From positions 853,345 through 917,344 of the forward strand of contig NZ_BDFO01000001.1 of assembly GCF_001748245.1 (NCBI RefSeq): 64,000 nt of DNA, written 5' to 3'. Below, piece by piece: positions 29,599 to 39,812 of the stretch. A model generated the notes under the pieces. It did not search any database. It was not told the origin of the DNA and saw only the letters and a program-made list of their open reading frames with translations. Source of the DNA: Oligoflexus tunisiensis. GTDB lineage: Bacteria > Bdellovibrionota_B > Oligoflexia > Oligoflexales > Oligoflexaceae. Every line of letters starts with the position of its first letter. The stretch's first letter is position 1. The translations under genes and the position numbers were made by a program.

Positions 29599-31731
29599 GT
29601 GAAAACATCAGTCGATCATGCGATCAGCCAGGAAGTGGCCGAAGAGCGTAAACACGCCGAGTCCATGGTCCTCGTGTTCGTATGGTTGCTCCTGGAATTT
29701 GGACAGCAGCAAAGCGGCCCATCCATGCCTCTTTGGAAAGGCTCGTTCACTTTTTTCCTGGCCTGGCTTTTTCTGACCACGCGCACCACCTCCATTCTCA
29801 GGTGGCTTGGTCTGCCTATTGTTTCTTTCCTGGTATGGTTTCCAACCTCGATCAGCAGCGCTCTGATTCAGGCCACGGTGCTCGGTGGCCTGTTTTTGCT
29901 GTTCAGCCGCTGGCACGGGCGGGATTGGAAGCTGGCGCCACGCCGTGTGGTGAAGGCGCTCAGCCTGGTTCTGGCCTTGAGTGTGCTGCGGGTTGGGTTG
30001 AATCAAATCCTGCTGCTTGAATATCCTTTGGTCACGACGGATGCTTCCACTCTGTTCTGGAATGGTGTGCCCGCTGTGGTTTTGCATGCGACGGATCTGC
30101 TCGCCACGCTCCCATTCTATATGATGTGCCTGATTCCTCTGCTCCTGGTTCCCTTTCATGCCGATCAGAAAAAAAGCGCCGAGGCACCGGCCCGGTCCGC
30201 TTTTTCCTGGAAAGGAGCGGCTCTCGGCGGTGTGGCTCTTATTTTTTGGGGCCTGAAGCTGGCTCACCAGCCAATTTCATTTTCTTCACCCTGGCTTTGG
30301 ATTGCGGGCCTTTTACTGGCCAGCTGGGCCGGCATGCGCGGTGTGGCGACGGCGGTGTATGGCGCTTATATCATGAACTTCGCTGACTTTCGCGATGCCC
30401 AGGATCTTTATCACCGCGTCTGGCAGCTGATGGGCTTTGCGGCTTTAACGGGGGGCTTTGCGCACCTGTCCCTGCGAGAAAAATCCCGAATCAAGAAGGA
30501 AAATACTCAGCTGGAGACGCAACGCAAGGCTCTGCAGGACAAACTGTTTGCCGAAGAGCGTGAGCATCAGCTGCTGAAGACCCGCATGGATTCCAGTCAA
30601 AGGCTGGTGCTGCGTTCCATTCAGGAACTTCATGCGCATCTGACTCCAGTGGTGCTGTCCTCCAAACTTTTGAGCCAGCAAACGCAGTCCGAAATGGAAG
30701 GCATCGTGCGAATTTTGCAAACGTCGGCGGATAAACAGATGCAGGTCCTCCAGAGTTTGCAGGACGCCATTCAAATGCCAGGCCAGGGCATGCAGGGACC
30801 GCCGGAGCGCGTGGTCCTGGAAACGCTCTTCAATCAGATGTTGCCGCATGTCTCCGAAGTTGCGTCCGCACGATCCGTGACCGTTACGCTGGGCAATATC
30901 GCCTCGCAGGTGGCGGTGCAGAGCTGGCCCTTTGCGCTGCAGGAGTCGATGGAGCACCTGCTGCGACATTTGATTCTTTTTGGTGAGCCGGAGTCTCAGA
31001 TTCTGATCCGCGTCTATGCGCAGCCCCAGAAAATTCATCTGCAGTTCCGTCATTCGAATTACACCAACCGTCAGGGCGTGCTGGCCGGACTGGTGGACGG
31101 GAACCTTATGTCAAAGGAAGCGCTGGCGCTGGCGGTGAATTTCGATGTCGGGCTTTATACGGCCTGTCGCCTGCTGGAAAGCATGGGAGGGCAGCTGTCC
31201 ATCTTTGAAAAAGCCGCCCAGCATCACCTGACCTTTGCCATTCAGTTGCCGGCTGCTCAGGAAGAGGAGGTGGCCGTGGAAGCGCTGGCGCCTACCCCTG
31301 TGCCTGAGCCGGAGGAGCTGGTGGAAGAGGAGCCGCCGGCCAAACCTCAGCTGGTGGCCATCGACGGCCGTCTGCCGCCGCGGCGTCTGCTTCTGGTTGA
31401 AGATGATAAGATGACCCAGGAGCTGCTCCAGTCGATTCTGAAAAATACCGGCATCGAGGTGCGATCGCATGGGAATGCCCAGGAAGCCTATGAGTCCTTC
31501 TGCAGCTTCCGTCCCGATGTGGTGATTGCCGACCTGGGTTTGCCGGATTCGAATGGTTTTGAACTGATGAAGCGTTTGCGAAGCGTAGCGAAATACGATT
31601 TCTATGCGATCGCATTTTCCGCCAACAACCACCGCAATGTTCTGAAGACGGCTTTGTCGGCCGGCTTTGATTCGTTCCTGCCCAAACCTTTGGCCATTCA
31701 CGACCTGTGCCGGGCGCTCCGCATCGCCTGA
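29599..31731 (+). CDS. Hybrid histidine-kinase-like protein with multispan N-terminus and C-terminal receiver
   Basis: 710 aa, GTG 29599 with GGGGAG upstream. Residues about 20-290 contain six to eight hydrophobic segments (MASE-like sensor). A coiled-coil (REKSRIKKENTQLETQRKALQ) leads to the dimerisation helix with ELHAHLTP, where His345 matches the phospho-acceptor of HELRTP. The ATPase region (about 430-550) lacks the Asn of the N-box (HLLRHLILF) and the DxGxG G1 box, so ATP binding is doubtful. An acidic Pro-rich linker (EEEVAVEALAPTP, EEPPAKPQ) leads to a receiver with Asp645 (IADLGLP) and Lys696 (LPKPLA). It may act as a scaffold or phosphotransfer partner instead of an active kinase. 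Confidence 0.85.
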   Translation: MKTSVDHAISQEVAEERKHAESMVLVFVWLLLEFGQQQSGPSMPLWKGSFTFFLAWLFLTTRTTSILRWLGLPIVSFLVWFPTSISSALIQATVLGGLFLLFSRWHGRDWKLAPRRVVKALSLVLALSVLRVGLNQILLLEYPLVTTDASTLFWNGVPAVVLHATDLLATLPFYMMCLIPLLLVPFHADQKKSAEAPARSAFSWKGAALGGVALIFWGLKLAHQPISFSSPWLWIAGLLLASWAGMRGVATAVYGAYIMNFADFRDAQDLYHRVWQLMGFAALTGGFAHLSLREKSRIKKENTQLETQRKALQDKLFAEEREHQLLKTRMDSSQRLVLRSIQELHAHLTPVVLSSKLLSQQTQSEMEGIVRILQTSADKQMQVLQSLQDAIQMPGQGMQGPPERVVLETLFNQMLPHVSEVASARSVTVTLGNIASQVAVQSWPFALQESMEHLLRHLILFGEPESQILIRVYAQPQKIHLQFRHSNYTNRQGVLAGLVDGNLMSKEALALAVNFDVGLYTACRLLESMGGQLSIFEKAAQHHLTFAIQLPAAQEEEVAVEALAPTPVPEPEELVEEEPPAKPQLVAIDGRLPPRRLLLVEDDKMTQELLQSILKNTGIEVRSHGNAQEAYESFCSFRPDVVIADLGLPDSNGFELMKRLRSVAKYDFYAIAFSANNHRNVLKTALSAGFDSFLPKPLAIHDLCRALRIA

Positions 31732-32337
31732 TTACATCCCGTTCGGAAAAGCCTTATGATCAACCACGCCTGTGGCCCGCAGTTCCTTCATGGACCGGCC
31801 ATAGGCTTGAAGGAGGGTCAGACAGTAGTCGAGACGCCCGCGGAGATATTTGTCATCCTCGCTCTCCGGCGTTGGGCCGTTGAACATCCGCTCCACGTCA
31901 CGCACAATGCAATGCTCGGGAATATAGAGCAGGCGCGTATTTTTATAGGATGAAATGCGCAGCTCATTGACGGGATAGGCTCCGCCGCGCGACGCGCTGA
32001 TGGCGACGATGAGAGCCGGCTTGTGACCGAGTTCCTGATGGGTGCAAAGCAGGAAGAAGTTTTTGACCTGCGGCGGCACCATCCCGCTCCATTCGGGGAC
32101 CACGAAGATAAAGGCATCTGAACTTTGCAGTTCGGCCTTGATGGGATTCCAGACCTTGGTCCACATGGGAGCATCCTCCCAGATGCTTTCATCCCACATC
32201 GGCAAGGGATTATTTTCCAGGCTCAGAAACCAGGTGGATAGACCGGCCTGTCCGCGCAAGCGCTCCTCGATATAGCGGGCCACCTTTCCGCTTTGGGATT
32301 TCTTGCGGGAACTGCCGTTCAGAATGGTGATTTTCAA
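31732..32337 (-). CDS. NADPH-dependent FMN reductase-like flavoprotein
   Basis: 201 aa. Flavodoxin-like fold of the FMN_red family: N-terminal phosphate loop ILNGSSRKKSQSGKVA (5-20), then VVPEWSGMVPPQVKNFF, the GSPEYNGSYPGxLKNA-type FMN-binding segment, and LIVAISASRGGAYPVNELR. Such enzymes reduce FMN, quinones or azo compounds with NAD(P)H. It is convergent with the kinase gene, whose stop abuts its own (31731/31732). Confidence 0.87.
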   Translation of the reverse strand: MKITILNGSSRKKSQSGKVARYIEERLRGQAGLSTWFLSLENNPLPMWDESIWEDAPMWTKVWNPIKAELQSSDAFIFVVPEWSGMVPPQVKNFFLLCTHQELGHKPALIVAISASRGGAYPVNELRISSYKNTRLLYIPEHCIVRDVERMFNGPTPESEDDKYLRGRLDYCLTLLQAYGRSMKELRATGVVDHKAFPNGM

Positions 32338-32397
32338 GATCGGGTCCTCCAGGGAGAAGTCGGTTTTGGGCCGACTATAAACCTTCTCCCGGGTGGA

Positions 32398-33762
32398 TTA
32401 CCAACTTTTTATGATCAGGTGTGGGCGGGCGGTTTTCCAGCTGATCTGGCCTGAGGAGACTGGAGCCACTTCCTCGGGTGATACCAGTTCCTCGGGAAAC
32501 GGGCCATTGTATTGGATGACGCTGTATTGGTATTCACCGGTCGGCAGACGCAATCTCTTGGACTGCCCGTTGGCGATTTGAAATTCCATTTCGCTGGCCA
32601 CACTGGAACGCACATAGATGTTCGCATCCCGGTAGGCATTGACCAGTCCCGGTGAAGCCGCGCAGGTGCTGAAGCCCTTGTTGTCCACCATCTCAAGATC
32701 CATCGCGATCAGCTGGCTTTCGGTCTGTTCGGAAAAGAGCGGATGCCAGACGCAGGGCAGAGATTGATTGGGCTGATCGGCCGAGGAAATGTAGGGTGCT
32801 TCGATCGGCTGCAGCGTGATCAGGTAGCCCTTGGCCATGCTTTGAGCGCGCGGAATGCTGAGCGTGAAAAGTCCCACCAGACTCGCATCCTCAATACGCC
32901 GTGACAGTGCTTGAATTTCCTGAGCCGCTTCCTGAAGAGCCATCAAGGCGGCATCACGGTCGCCGCGTTCCTTGCCCTGGCACACCTTGTCCTGCCAGAG
33001 TTTCGAACGGAAGCTGAGGGGCAATTCATTCGGCAGCGAGAAGCGCATGATCCGGCAAACCTTATCCAGCTCGCTGCGGTTTTCGGGTTTTTGGAAGGCT
33101 CCCAGAAGCTGCGAAGTCAAGGTCATGCGGCGGATCAGCAGATAAGGCTGATGATTCCACTTGGTCGTCATGTTCTTTTTGATCGTTTCCAGCGATGCAT
33201 CAACTTCCGCTTCGGTGGGACGCTGCAGCTGGCAGACGAGGCCCTTGTCCTCGGTCCAATCAAAGGTGCAGTCCGGGGCCAGAAGCTGGAGGGGCTGCAG
33301 GATTTCCCGAGCCGCCGTCGCCTCTCGGGCAAAGGTCACCGAGGATTCAGCGGTTCGCTCACAGAGCAGGGCTGTGGCGAGGTTAGGGGGAATCCGGTCG
33401 TATTTCAATGTATAGCGCTGCGGATGAACCTTGATATCGACTTCGTTCTTCTTCTTGTGAACGAGATTGGAATAGTCGATATCGAAGCGATGCTGGCCCA
33501 GCACCGACGTCATGAAAATGGACCACTGCTGCGGGAAACCATTCTCACAGCTTTCGCGGTCAAATTCACCAAAGTAGACGTTGGCGTTGGTCGCGGACTT
33601 CACATAGATCTTCACGCTCGAACTGAAGTTGGTCTTTTGTTCGGGCGCAACATTTTCATCGTGGCGCTGCGGATCCAGAAGGTATTGGCAACCCCAAAGC
33701 AGGGCGATAAGGCCTCCAAGTCCAGTAGCAAAGCGCATCCGTGATCGAGAGCGACGGCTCAT
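32398..33762 (-). CDS. Hypothetical exported protein, possible lipoprotein
   Basis: 454 aa, ATG 33762 with GGAG upstream. The N-terminus is twin-basic (RRSRSRMR) followed by a hydrophobic stretch and LIALLWGCQ, a possible but imperfect lipobox at Cys25. The body is rich in beta-type segments with scattered Cys (SCENG, LLCERT, APDCTF, VCQLQR), which would be oxidised in the periplasm. No family recognised. The gene lies 30 nt downstream of the next unknown exported gene in the same direction, so the two likely work together. Confidence 0.78.
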   Translation of the reverse strand: MSRRSRSRMRFATGLGGLIALLWGCQYLLDPQRHDENVAPEQKTNFSSSVKIYVKSATNANVYFGEFDRESCENGFPQQWSIFMTSVLGQHRFDIDYSNLVHKKKNEVDIKVHPQRYTLKYDRIPPNLATALLCERTAESSVTFAREATAAREILQPLQLLAPDCTFDWTEDKGLVCQLQRPTEAEVDASLETIKKNMTTKWNHQPYLLIRRMTLTSQLLGAFQKPENRSELDKVCRIMRFSLPNELPLSFRSKLWQDKVCQGKERGDRDAALMALQEAAQEIQALSRRIEDASLVGLFTLSIPRAQSMAKGYLITLQPIEAPYISSADQPNQSLPCVWHPLFSEQTESQLIAMDLEMVDNKGFSTCAASPGLVNAYRDANIYVRSSVASEMEFQIANGQSKRLRLPTGEYQYSVIQYNGPFPEELVSPEEVAPVSSGQISWKTARPHLIIKSW

Positions 33763-33792
33763 ACGACTCCATGTCTGATTGAGGGTCTCAAC

Positions 33793-34263
33793 TTAAAATG
33801 TGGAAACTTTCTGAACAGCCAGATCCACAGTTTCGTTGAAACCGCCGAGAGAAGGATTCGAAGATTCGACTGACCATGACAGAGGCTGGCATAGTTGCAG
33901 AACCTTGCGCGATACGACGTAACCTTCCTCATTCTCGGTGATCAGGTGGATATCCTTTGGACCAAATTTTCGACTGGTCTGATTTTTCGCCCAAAGGTAA
34001 AGCGAGGGGCTTGTCACAAACTCCCTGCTTAGACGAACCGTTTCGAAACTGGCTTTGGCGGCCAAAGGAAAGCCGTCCTGTGCAAATTTTTCCATGCCTT
34101 CAATATTATCAAAGGGGCCGTAATCAACCCCGTCAATTTCTACATATGTGGTCAAAACGGCAGGTTTGAGTGCAGCCTTGATGGAATTTCCCAGCAAGAG
34201 CATCAGACTCAACGCGCCCATACATACGGCTGCTGCTTTCAGCAGTGTTGCCCTGCGGTCCAT
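33793..34263 (-). CDS. Hypothetical exported or membrane-anchored protein
   Basis: 156 aa, ATG 34263 with GGGAG about 5 nt upstream. An N-terminal basic-hydrophobic segment (KAAAVCMGALSLMLLLGNSI) acts as a signal peptide or anchor. The rest is a small beta-rich domain (TTYVEIDGVDYGPFDNIEGM) with a single Cys (VLQLCQPLS). It heads the pair with the 454-aa protein. Function unknown. Confidence 0.75.
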   Translation of the reverse strand: MDRRATLLKAAAVCMGALSLMLLLGNSIKAALKPAVLTTYVEIDGVDYGPFDNIEGMEKFAQDGFPLAAKASFETVRLSREFVTSPSLYLWAKNQTSRKFGPKDIHLITENEEGYVVSRKVLQLCQPLSWSVESSNPSLGGFNETVDLAVQKVSTF

Positions 34264-34434
34264 TGGACTCCCGGTACCATAAGATCTGAATTGATGGATT
34301 CACTAACAGCATAGCATAGCAACCTGGGTTTTACCTCCCATCTGGCGCATTTTTTTGGAAATAAAATCCAAAACTGCGCTTCTGGTAAAACCATCACCCA
34401 CGAACAGGCTTATTCGTAATATCCAAGGCAATCA

Positions 34435-34818
34435 CTATATCTGACAGGCAATGGCATCAATCTCGACACCAACCCCGCGTGGAAGTTTGGCGACTTGGAC
34501 TGTGGCTCGCGCTGGATAGGGTTTGCTTAGGTAACTTGCGTATACCTCGTTTACTTTGGCGAAATTTTCCAAATTCTGCAAATAGATTGTCGTGCGAATA
34601 ACTCCCGACCAGCCACTGCCCGCTGCTTCAAGGACAGCCTTCAGATTCAACATCACCTGGTGCGTCTGCTCTTCGATGGAACCCTCGATCAGCTCCCCGG
34701 TGGACGGGTTGATGGGTATCTGTCCGGAACAGTACACAAGGCCGCCGTGTATGACAGCCTGAGAATAAGGGCCAATCGCCGCTGGGGCGCTTTTTGTTTC
34801 CACGGTTTTGAGAGTCAT
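34435..34818 (-). CDS. ridA: RidA family enamine/imine deaminase
   Basis: 127 aa from ATG 34818 (AAGGGG 8 nt upstream); an in-frame GTG three bases earlier is less likely. Hydrolyses reactive 2-aminoacrylate and related enamines formed by PLP enzymes. Family marks: GPYSQAV, VYCSGQIPINPSTGEL, LENFAKVNEVYASYL, and the active-site Arg in YPARATVQVAKLPRGVGVEID. It is the last gene of an aspS-TPR-ridA transcription unit. Confidence 0.95.
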   Translation of the reverse strand: MTLKTVETKSAPAAIGPYSQAVIHGGLVYCSGQIPINPSTGELIEGSIEEQTHQVMLNLKAVLEAAGSGWSGVIRTTIYLQNLENFAKVNEVYASYLSKPYPARATVQVAKLPRGVGVEIDAIACQI

Positions 34819-34833
34819 CACGCCATCCCCTTG

Positions 34834-35787
34834 TCAGTGATGCGCTTGCATTTGTTCGTCATAGACGCTCTGCAAGTCCTGCAGAACATTTGCCGGTATG
34901 TCGGGCGATCGAGACGCCTTGCTGATCAGTGTTGCAGCCTCGGCCTCTTTGTTCAAAGCCAGAAATGCCTGGGCCGCATGCGCGTAGAGCTTCCAGTGAA
35001 CCTTCTTCTTCTCGATGTGTTCAAGACGGTAAACCAGTTGCGGGATCTTTTCAAATTGCTGTGCTAACCCAAGCGCTGCGGTGTACTCAATTAAGAAATC
35101 GTCATCGCGTGCGCCGGCGTTGAAAGCTTCTTCCAAAAGCTCCGCCTTGAGCAATCGATCGTTCGGGTCGATGACCTCGGCCGCCAAAGACAGGCCAGCG
35201 TAGGAATTCACTTCGGTGGCTTTGGCGCGCAGCCGATCACCAGCCGTGACTCGATCCTCATGAAGATAAATCGAAGCGATCAATTCCCAAAGCCGGAAAT
35301 TGTCAGGATCAATACCCAGGCCGCTATCGATCAATTCCAGAGCGTCAGCGTCTTTTTCCTGCGAAAAGGCGATGCTCGCCAGATTCACGTATGGCGCCAG
35401 TTCCTGAGGGGCCAGAGCCTTCGCCTGGTTCATCACGACGATCGCTTCGTCCAGTTCACCGAGCATCATGAGCGAAGAGCCCAACGCGAGACACGCGCGG
35501 AAATCCGTATCGATCGTGAACTGTGGATACTGTTCGGTTATAGCGACAGCAACCAGCGGCAAACCCATGGATGTCAACTCTTCGATGAGATCCACATAAA
35601 GTTCCTGGTTGGCGACAGGCTTTTCTCTCACGACTTGCATGAGAAAATCCTGAAAAGCCGCCATGGTCTTCTCATCTGGTCGTGATGAGCGATCACCCGT
35701 ATATTCCCCAGCGCTGATGCCCAGGTACTGGCGCAGCTGCGGGCCCATAGGATAATGATGCCAATGTTCAAGACGAGCGTCGCTCAT
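34834..35787 (-). CDS. TPR-repeat protein of unknown function
   Basis: 317 aa, soluble, no signal peptide. Helical repeats with TPR-like A/B helices, for example LGELDEAIVVMNQAKALAPQ and EKDADALELIDSGLGIDPDNF, span about 90-210; a further solenoid part (AAEVIDPNDRLLKAELLEEA) continues to the C-terminus. The start is 4 nt after the aspS stop and the stop is 15 nt before ridA, so it is in that operon. It probably mediates protein contacts; partner unknown. Confidence 0.83.
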   Translation of the reverse strand: MSDARLEHWHHYPMGPQLRQYLGISAGEYTGDRSSRPDEKTMAAFQDFLMQVVREKPVANQELYVDLIEELTSMGLPLVAVAITEQYPQFTIDTDFRACLALGSSLMMLGELDEAIVVMNQAKALAPQELAPYVNLASIAFSQEKDADALELIDSGLGIDPDNFRLWELIASIYLHEDRVTAGDRLRAKATEVNSYAGLSLAAEVIDPNDRLLKAELLEEAFNAGARDDDFLIEYTAALGLAQQFEKIPQLVYRLEHIEKKKVHWKLYAHAAQAFLALNKEAEAATLISKASRSPDIPANVLQDLQSVYDEQMQAHH

Positions 35788-35791
35788 CGCA

Positions 35792-37597
35792 TTACTCCAA
35801 AGTCAGTTTTTGCACGCGAATGTGCAGATTGCGTAATTCATCGGCCGTGACTTCGCTTGGGGCTTCTGTCATCAAATCGGCCGCCTTGTTGGTTTTCGGG
35901 AACGGAATCACATCACGGATGGATTCAGAACCAGTCAAAAGCATGACCAGGCGATCCAGACCAAAAGCCATACCACCGTGGGGAGGAGCGCCGTAGCGCA
36001 AGGCTTCCAGCAGGAAGCCGAATTTCGCCTGAGCTTCCTCTGGTGTCAAGCCGAGCAAAGCGAAAACTCGGGCCTGCAGGTTTTGATCGTGAATACGAAT
36101 CGAGCCACCGGCCACTTCGTTGCCGTTGAGGACAAGGTCGTAGGCCTTGGCTTTCACCTTCTCCGGAGCTGTCTCCAGAAGGTGGGCATCCTCGTCGCGC
36201 GGCGAAGTAAAGGGGTGATGGCAGGCGATCAGGCGACCGCTTTCCGGATCGCGTTCGAATGAAGGGAAGTCCAGCACCCACAGGAAGTTGAACTGCTTGG
36301 GGTTATAGAGTTTCAAACGTTTGCCCAGCTCAAGGCGCAAAGCGGACAGCGCTGCCTTGGTGGTCCGATAGTCACCGGCTGCAATCAGAATCAGGTCATG
36401 AGCGGAGGCACCGAGCTGGGTGTTGATGGAGTCGACCACGTCATCACCAAGGAACTTGGCGATCGGCGACTGCCAGCTTTCCTGACCCTTGCCCTCCTTC
36501 ACCTTGGCCCAGGCGAGGCCGCCGGAACCATACTGCTTGACGATTTCCTGAAGTTCGTCCAGATCCTTACGGCTGAATGTTTCCGCCTGGCCTTTCAGAT
36601 GCAGGGCGTTGACGATTCCGCCCGTACTGACGGCATTGATAAAGACTTTGAATTCCGTTTTCTGAACGAGCGGCGTCAGGTTTTGCAGCTTCAGCTCGAA
36701 ACGGGTGTCAGGCTTGTCGTTGCCATAATATTCCATGGCATCATCAAAGCTCATACGCGGTAAAGGTGTCGGTATCTTTACGCCCGACACGTTTTCCCAG
36801 GCGCGACTGATGACACGCTCCATGGTGGACAGCACCTGCTCGCGATCGACGAAGGACATCTCAAGGTCGATCTGGGAAAATTCCGGCTGGCGGTCGGCGC
36901 GCGAGTCTTCATCGCGGAAGCATTTGACGACCTGGTAGTAGCGGTCAAAGCCGGAAATCATCAGCACCTGTTTGAAGAGCTGGGGACTTTGCGGCAAGGC
37001 ATAAAATTTTCCGGCATGAACGCGCGACGGTACAAGGAACTCGCGGGCTCCTTCCGGCGTGGATTTGTAGAGGTAGGGCGTTTCGATGTCGAGGAAGTTT
37101 TCCGCCTCGAGAGCACGCCGCATTTCCCGCACGAAGTGAATACGGGCCAGTATATTGTTTTTCAGAGTCGGACGGCGCAAATCCAAATAGCGGTGCTTCA
37201 GGCGCAGCGTTTCGCTGGCATCCGTTTGATCCTGAATTTGAAAGGGCAGGGGCTCGCTGGGGTTCAGCAGTTTGGCTTCGTCCACCAGAACTTCGATCGC
37301 GCCGGTGGCCACCTTCTGGTTGACCATACCCTCAGGACGCCTGTTCACCACACCTTTGACGGCCAGCACGAATTCATTGCGGAGCTTTTCGCCGACTTCC
37401 AGAATATTGCTCGTACGCGCGGGATCCAGCACAACCTGAGTGATACCAAAGCGGTCGCGCAAGTCGATGAAGATCAGATTTCCGTGATCACGACGGGTTT
37501 GAACCCAACCCATCAAGGTCACCTCTTGTCCATGGTGCTGCGCTGTTAATTCGCCGAGATTATGGCTGCGATGCCAACCGTCCAATTGTGTGCTCAT
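35792..37597 (-). CDS. aspS: Aspartyl-tRNA synthetase (bacterial type)
   Basis: 601 aa. Charges tRNA-Asp with aspartate. N-terminal OB-fold anticodon-binding domain ([23 protein letters not shown]), class II motif 2 ([20 protein letters not shown]), the bacterial GAD insertion about 290-420, and motif 3 ([20 protein letters not shown]). Length of about 600 confirms the bacterial type; the discriminating or non-discriminating nature is not settled. The ATG at 37597 has only a weak GTGGA upstream. The array at 37746 lies behind its promoter region. First gene of aspS-TPR-ridA. Confidence 0.97.
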   Translation of the reverse strand: MSTQLDGWHRSHNLGELTAQHHGQEVTLMGWVQTRRDHGNLIFIDLRDRFGITQVVLDPARTSNILEVGEKLRNEFVLAVKGVVNRRPEGMVNQKVATGAIEVLVDEAKLLNPSEPLPFQIQDQTDASETLRLKHRYLDLRRPTLKNNILARIHFVREMRRALEAENFLDIETPYLYKSTPEGAREFLVPSRVHAGKFYALPQSPQLFKQVLMISGFDRYYQVVKCFRDEDSRADRQPEFSQIDLEMSFVDREQVLSTMERVISRAWENVSGVKIPTPLPRMSFDDAMEYYGNDKPDTRFELKLQNLTPLVQKTEFKVFINAVSTGGIVNALHLKGQAETFSRKDLDELQEIVKQYGSGGLAWAKVKEGKGQESWQSPIAKFLGDDVVDSINTQLGASAHDLILIAAGDYRTTKAALSALRLELGKRLKLYNPKQFNFLWVLDFPSFERDPESGRLIACHHPFTSPRDEDAHLLETAPEKVKAKAYDLVLNGNEVAGGSIRIHDQNLQARVFALLGLTPEEAQAKFGFLLEALRYGAPPHGGMAFGLDRLVMLLTGSESIRDVIPFPKTNKAADLMTEAPSEVTADELRNLHIRVQKLTLE

Positions 37598-37745
37598 GGG
37601 TCCACTCTCAATGCTTTAAGGGGAGTCAATTCGGCTTGCGATGGATTGGGCGCCTGAAGATCTCCACAGCCCGCGACCGCGAAGACTTCCAAAGCCAAAC
37701 AAAGTGCTAATGTAACATCGGCTGGCGAGGTCCACCATAAGATAA

Positions 37746-38095
37746 AGAAGAGTTTGTCCTCAGGATTCGCACCCCGGCGTGGGCTACGGGGAGGAAAGAG
37801 ATGACCTGGGGCGAAGAGTTGGTCGGCATTCGCACCCGGCCTGGCTACCGGGAAGACAGTTGACCTGGGCGAAGAGTTGGTCGGTATTCGCACCCGGCCT
37901 GGCTACCGGGAAGACAGTTGACCTGGGCGAAGAGTTGGTCGGCATTCGCACCCGACCTGGCTGCTGGGGAGAGAGTTGACCTGGGGCGAAGAGTTGGTCG
38001 GCATTCGCACCCGGCTGCTGGGGGGACAGTTGACCTGGGCGAAGAGTTGGTCGGCATTCGCACCCGGCCTGGCTGCTGGGGCGAGAGGCAGCTGG
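37746..38095. repeat. Tandem repeat array 3: five to six copies of an approximately 58-bp unit
   Basis: GAAGAGTTGGTCGG recurs at 37813, 37871, 37929, 37988 and 38041 (spacings 58, 58, 59, 53), with a degenerate earlier copy at 37746. The unit continues with CATTCGCACCCGGCCTGGCT, then a variable block (CTACCGGGAAGACAG or CTGCTGGGGAGAGAG) and TTGACCTGGGC. The unit is not a multiple of three, so the reverse open frames across it (GANADQLFAPGQLS-type repeats) are artefacts. It fills the 516-bp gap between pstB and aspS, where phoU would often be. Confidence 0.93.
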
Positions 38096-38112
38096 CCTCA
38101 CCCCCGGCGTTA

Positions 38113-38871
38113 TCAGCCAAATCGACCGACAATGTAATCGCGGGTCAGCTTCTCTTCCGGATGCGAGAAGATTTTCGAAGTTCCGTCGAATTCAATCAGA
38201 TCGCCGTTATACATGAAGGCCGTGTATTCCGACACGCGAGCGGCCTGCTGCATGTTGTGCGTAACGATCACAATCGTGTAGTTCTTCTTGAGTTCGTGAA
38301 TGAGGTCCTCAATGGCCAGCGTCGAAGCCGGGTCCAACGCGGAGCAGGGCTCATCCATCAGAATCACTTCCGGATCCATGGCAATGGCGCGGGCGATGCA
38401 AAGACGCTGCTGCTGACCACCGGAAAGGGCGAGGCCGCTGTCGTTTAATTTGTCCTTCACTTCATCCCAGAGCGCCGCCTTGCGCAGACAGGATTCCACC
38501 AGCTCATCGAGATTGCCCTGGTAGCCGTTAATTTGGGGACCCCAGGTGATGTTTTTGGCGATTGAACTGGTGAAGGGATTGGGCTTTTGAAAGACCATTC
38601 CCACGCGACGCCGGAATTCGGTGACTTCCATTTGTGAGCGATAGATGTCGGTGCCCTCAAAGAGGACTTCACCTTCATGACGAAAGATATCGATGAAATC
38701 ATTCATGCGGTTGAAGGTCCGGAGCAGCGTGCTCTTGCCGCAACCTGAAGGGCCGATCAAGGCGGTGACGGTTTTTTTCGGAACCTTGATGCTAACATTA
38801 CGAACGACCTTTTTTTGGCCGTAATAAACATTTAAATTTCTGGTCTCCAGAATCGGACTGCCGAAGCTCAT
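38113..38871 (-). CDS. pstB: Phosphate ABC transporter ATP-binding protein PstB
   Basis: 252 aa from ATG 38871, whose ATGA overlaps the pstA stop; GGGGAG lies 8 nt upstream. Walker [11 protein letters not shown]-loop VFQKPNPF, signature [14 protein letters not shown], Walker [15 protein letters not shown]-loop [17 protein letters not shown]: all typical of PstB. It energises phosphate import through PstCA. It ends the pst operon; phoU does not follow. Confidence 0.98.
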   Translation of the reverse strand: MSFGSPILETRNLNVYYGQKKVVRNVSIKVPKKTVTALIGPSGCGKSTLLRTFNRMNDFIDIFRHEGEVLFEGTDIYRSQMEVTEFRRRVGMVFQKPNPFTSSIAKNITWGPQINGYQGNLDELVESCLRKAALWDEVKDKLNDSGLALSGGQQQRLCIARAIAMDPEVILMDEPCSALDPASTLAIEDLIHELKKNYTIVIVTHNMQQAARVSEYTAFMYNGDLIEFDGTSKIFSHPEEKLTRDYIVGRFG

Positions 38872-39812
38872 TTTTTGGCTCCCCACTTGGAACGGATGAA
38901 AATGGCTGCTGAGTTGCAGATCAGCAGGAAAATGAGAAGAACGATGATGCCGGCTGCGGCCAGTTCATGGAACGCCGGCTGAGGCCGGGACGTCCAGTTG
39001 TAGATTTGAATCGGCAGCGCGGTGAAACCATCGAACAGTCCCTCGGGGACATAAGCCACATATGTAAGAGCTCCCAACAGAATCAAAGGAGCGGCTTCGC
39101 CCATGGCCCGGGCCATCGCCAGAATCACACCGGTGGAGATTCCAGGAATGGCCGCCGGCAGAACGTGATCGCGGACCGTTTGCCAGCGGGTGGCACCCAG
39201 AGCAAACGCCGCCATGCGAATGGAATCCGGTACACTTTTCAACGCCTCGCGCGAGGCGATGATGATCACCGGCATCACCAAAAGACTCATGGTCAGAGCG
39301 CCCGCCAAAACCGAGCGACCCAAAGCCATGAAATTGACAAAAACACCAAGACCCAGCATGCCGTAGATAATCGAAGGCACACCGGCAAGAGTCGAGATGG
39401 AAAGTTCAATGATGTTGCTCAGACGATTTTTGTTGGCCAATTCCTGCAGATAAACCGCAGCGCCCACCCCAAACAGCACCGAGAAAATCAGCGTCAGCCC
39501 ACCGAGCCAGATGCTGCCGAATATTGCGGATTTGATCCCGGCCTTATCAGGAAAGCGCGACGGAAAGTTGCTCAGAAAATCCCAGCTCAGGCGTCCGGCC
39601 CCATCCATGGCCACGCTGGCGACCAGGTAAACCAGCACAAGCAGGGCCATGACCGTGGCCATAAAAATGGCGATCCTGAAAACCTGTTCCTTACGCCGCC
39701 GCCGCTCCGAATTCACTCTGAAGATGCTGCGGTTTTCCCGATCGGGCATGAGGCTGTCCTGTCCAGGCATGACTTGATTTTTGACACCCATAGCGCTTGG
39801 TATCTCGGTCAT
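38868..39812 (-). CDS. pstA: Phosphate ABC transporter permease PstA
   Basis: 314 aa. Multispan permease with the EAA-type loop [22 protein letters not shown] and the PstA hallmark [23 protein letters not shown]. It has a cytoplasmic N-terminal extension of about 40 residues ([16 protein letters not shown]). The start overlaps the pstC stop by 4 nt (ATGA) and the stop overlaps pstB, so translation is coupled. Confidence 0.97.
   Translation of the reverse strand: MTEIPSAMGVKNQVMPGQDSLMPDRENRSIFRVNSERRRRKEQVFRIAIFMATVMALLVLVYLVASVAMDGAGRLSWDFLSNFPSRFPDKAGIKSAIFGSIWLGGLTLIFSVLFGVGAAVYLQELANKNRLSNIIELSISTLAGVPSIIYGMLGLGVFVNFMALGRSVLAGALTMSLLVMPVIIIASREALKSVPDSIRMAAFALGATRWQTVRDHVLPAAIPGISTGVILAMARAMGEAAPLILLGALTYVAYVPEGLFDGFTALPIQIYNWTSRPQPAFHELAAAGIIVLLIFLLICNSAAIFIRSKWGAKK

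Noticed and set aside
37594..38132. Reverse frames encoding GANADQLFAPGQLS-type repeats
   Set aside because: They follow the approximately 58-bp array, whose period is not a multiple of three; the frame shifts from copy to copy.
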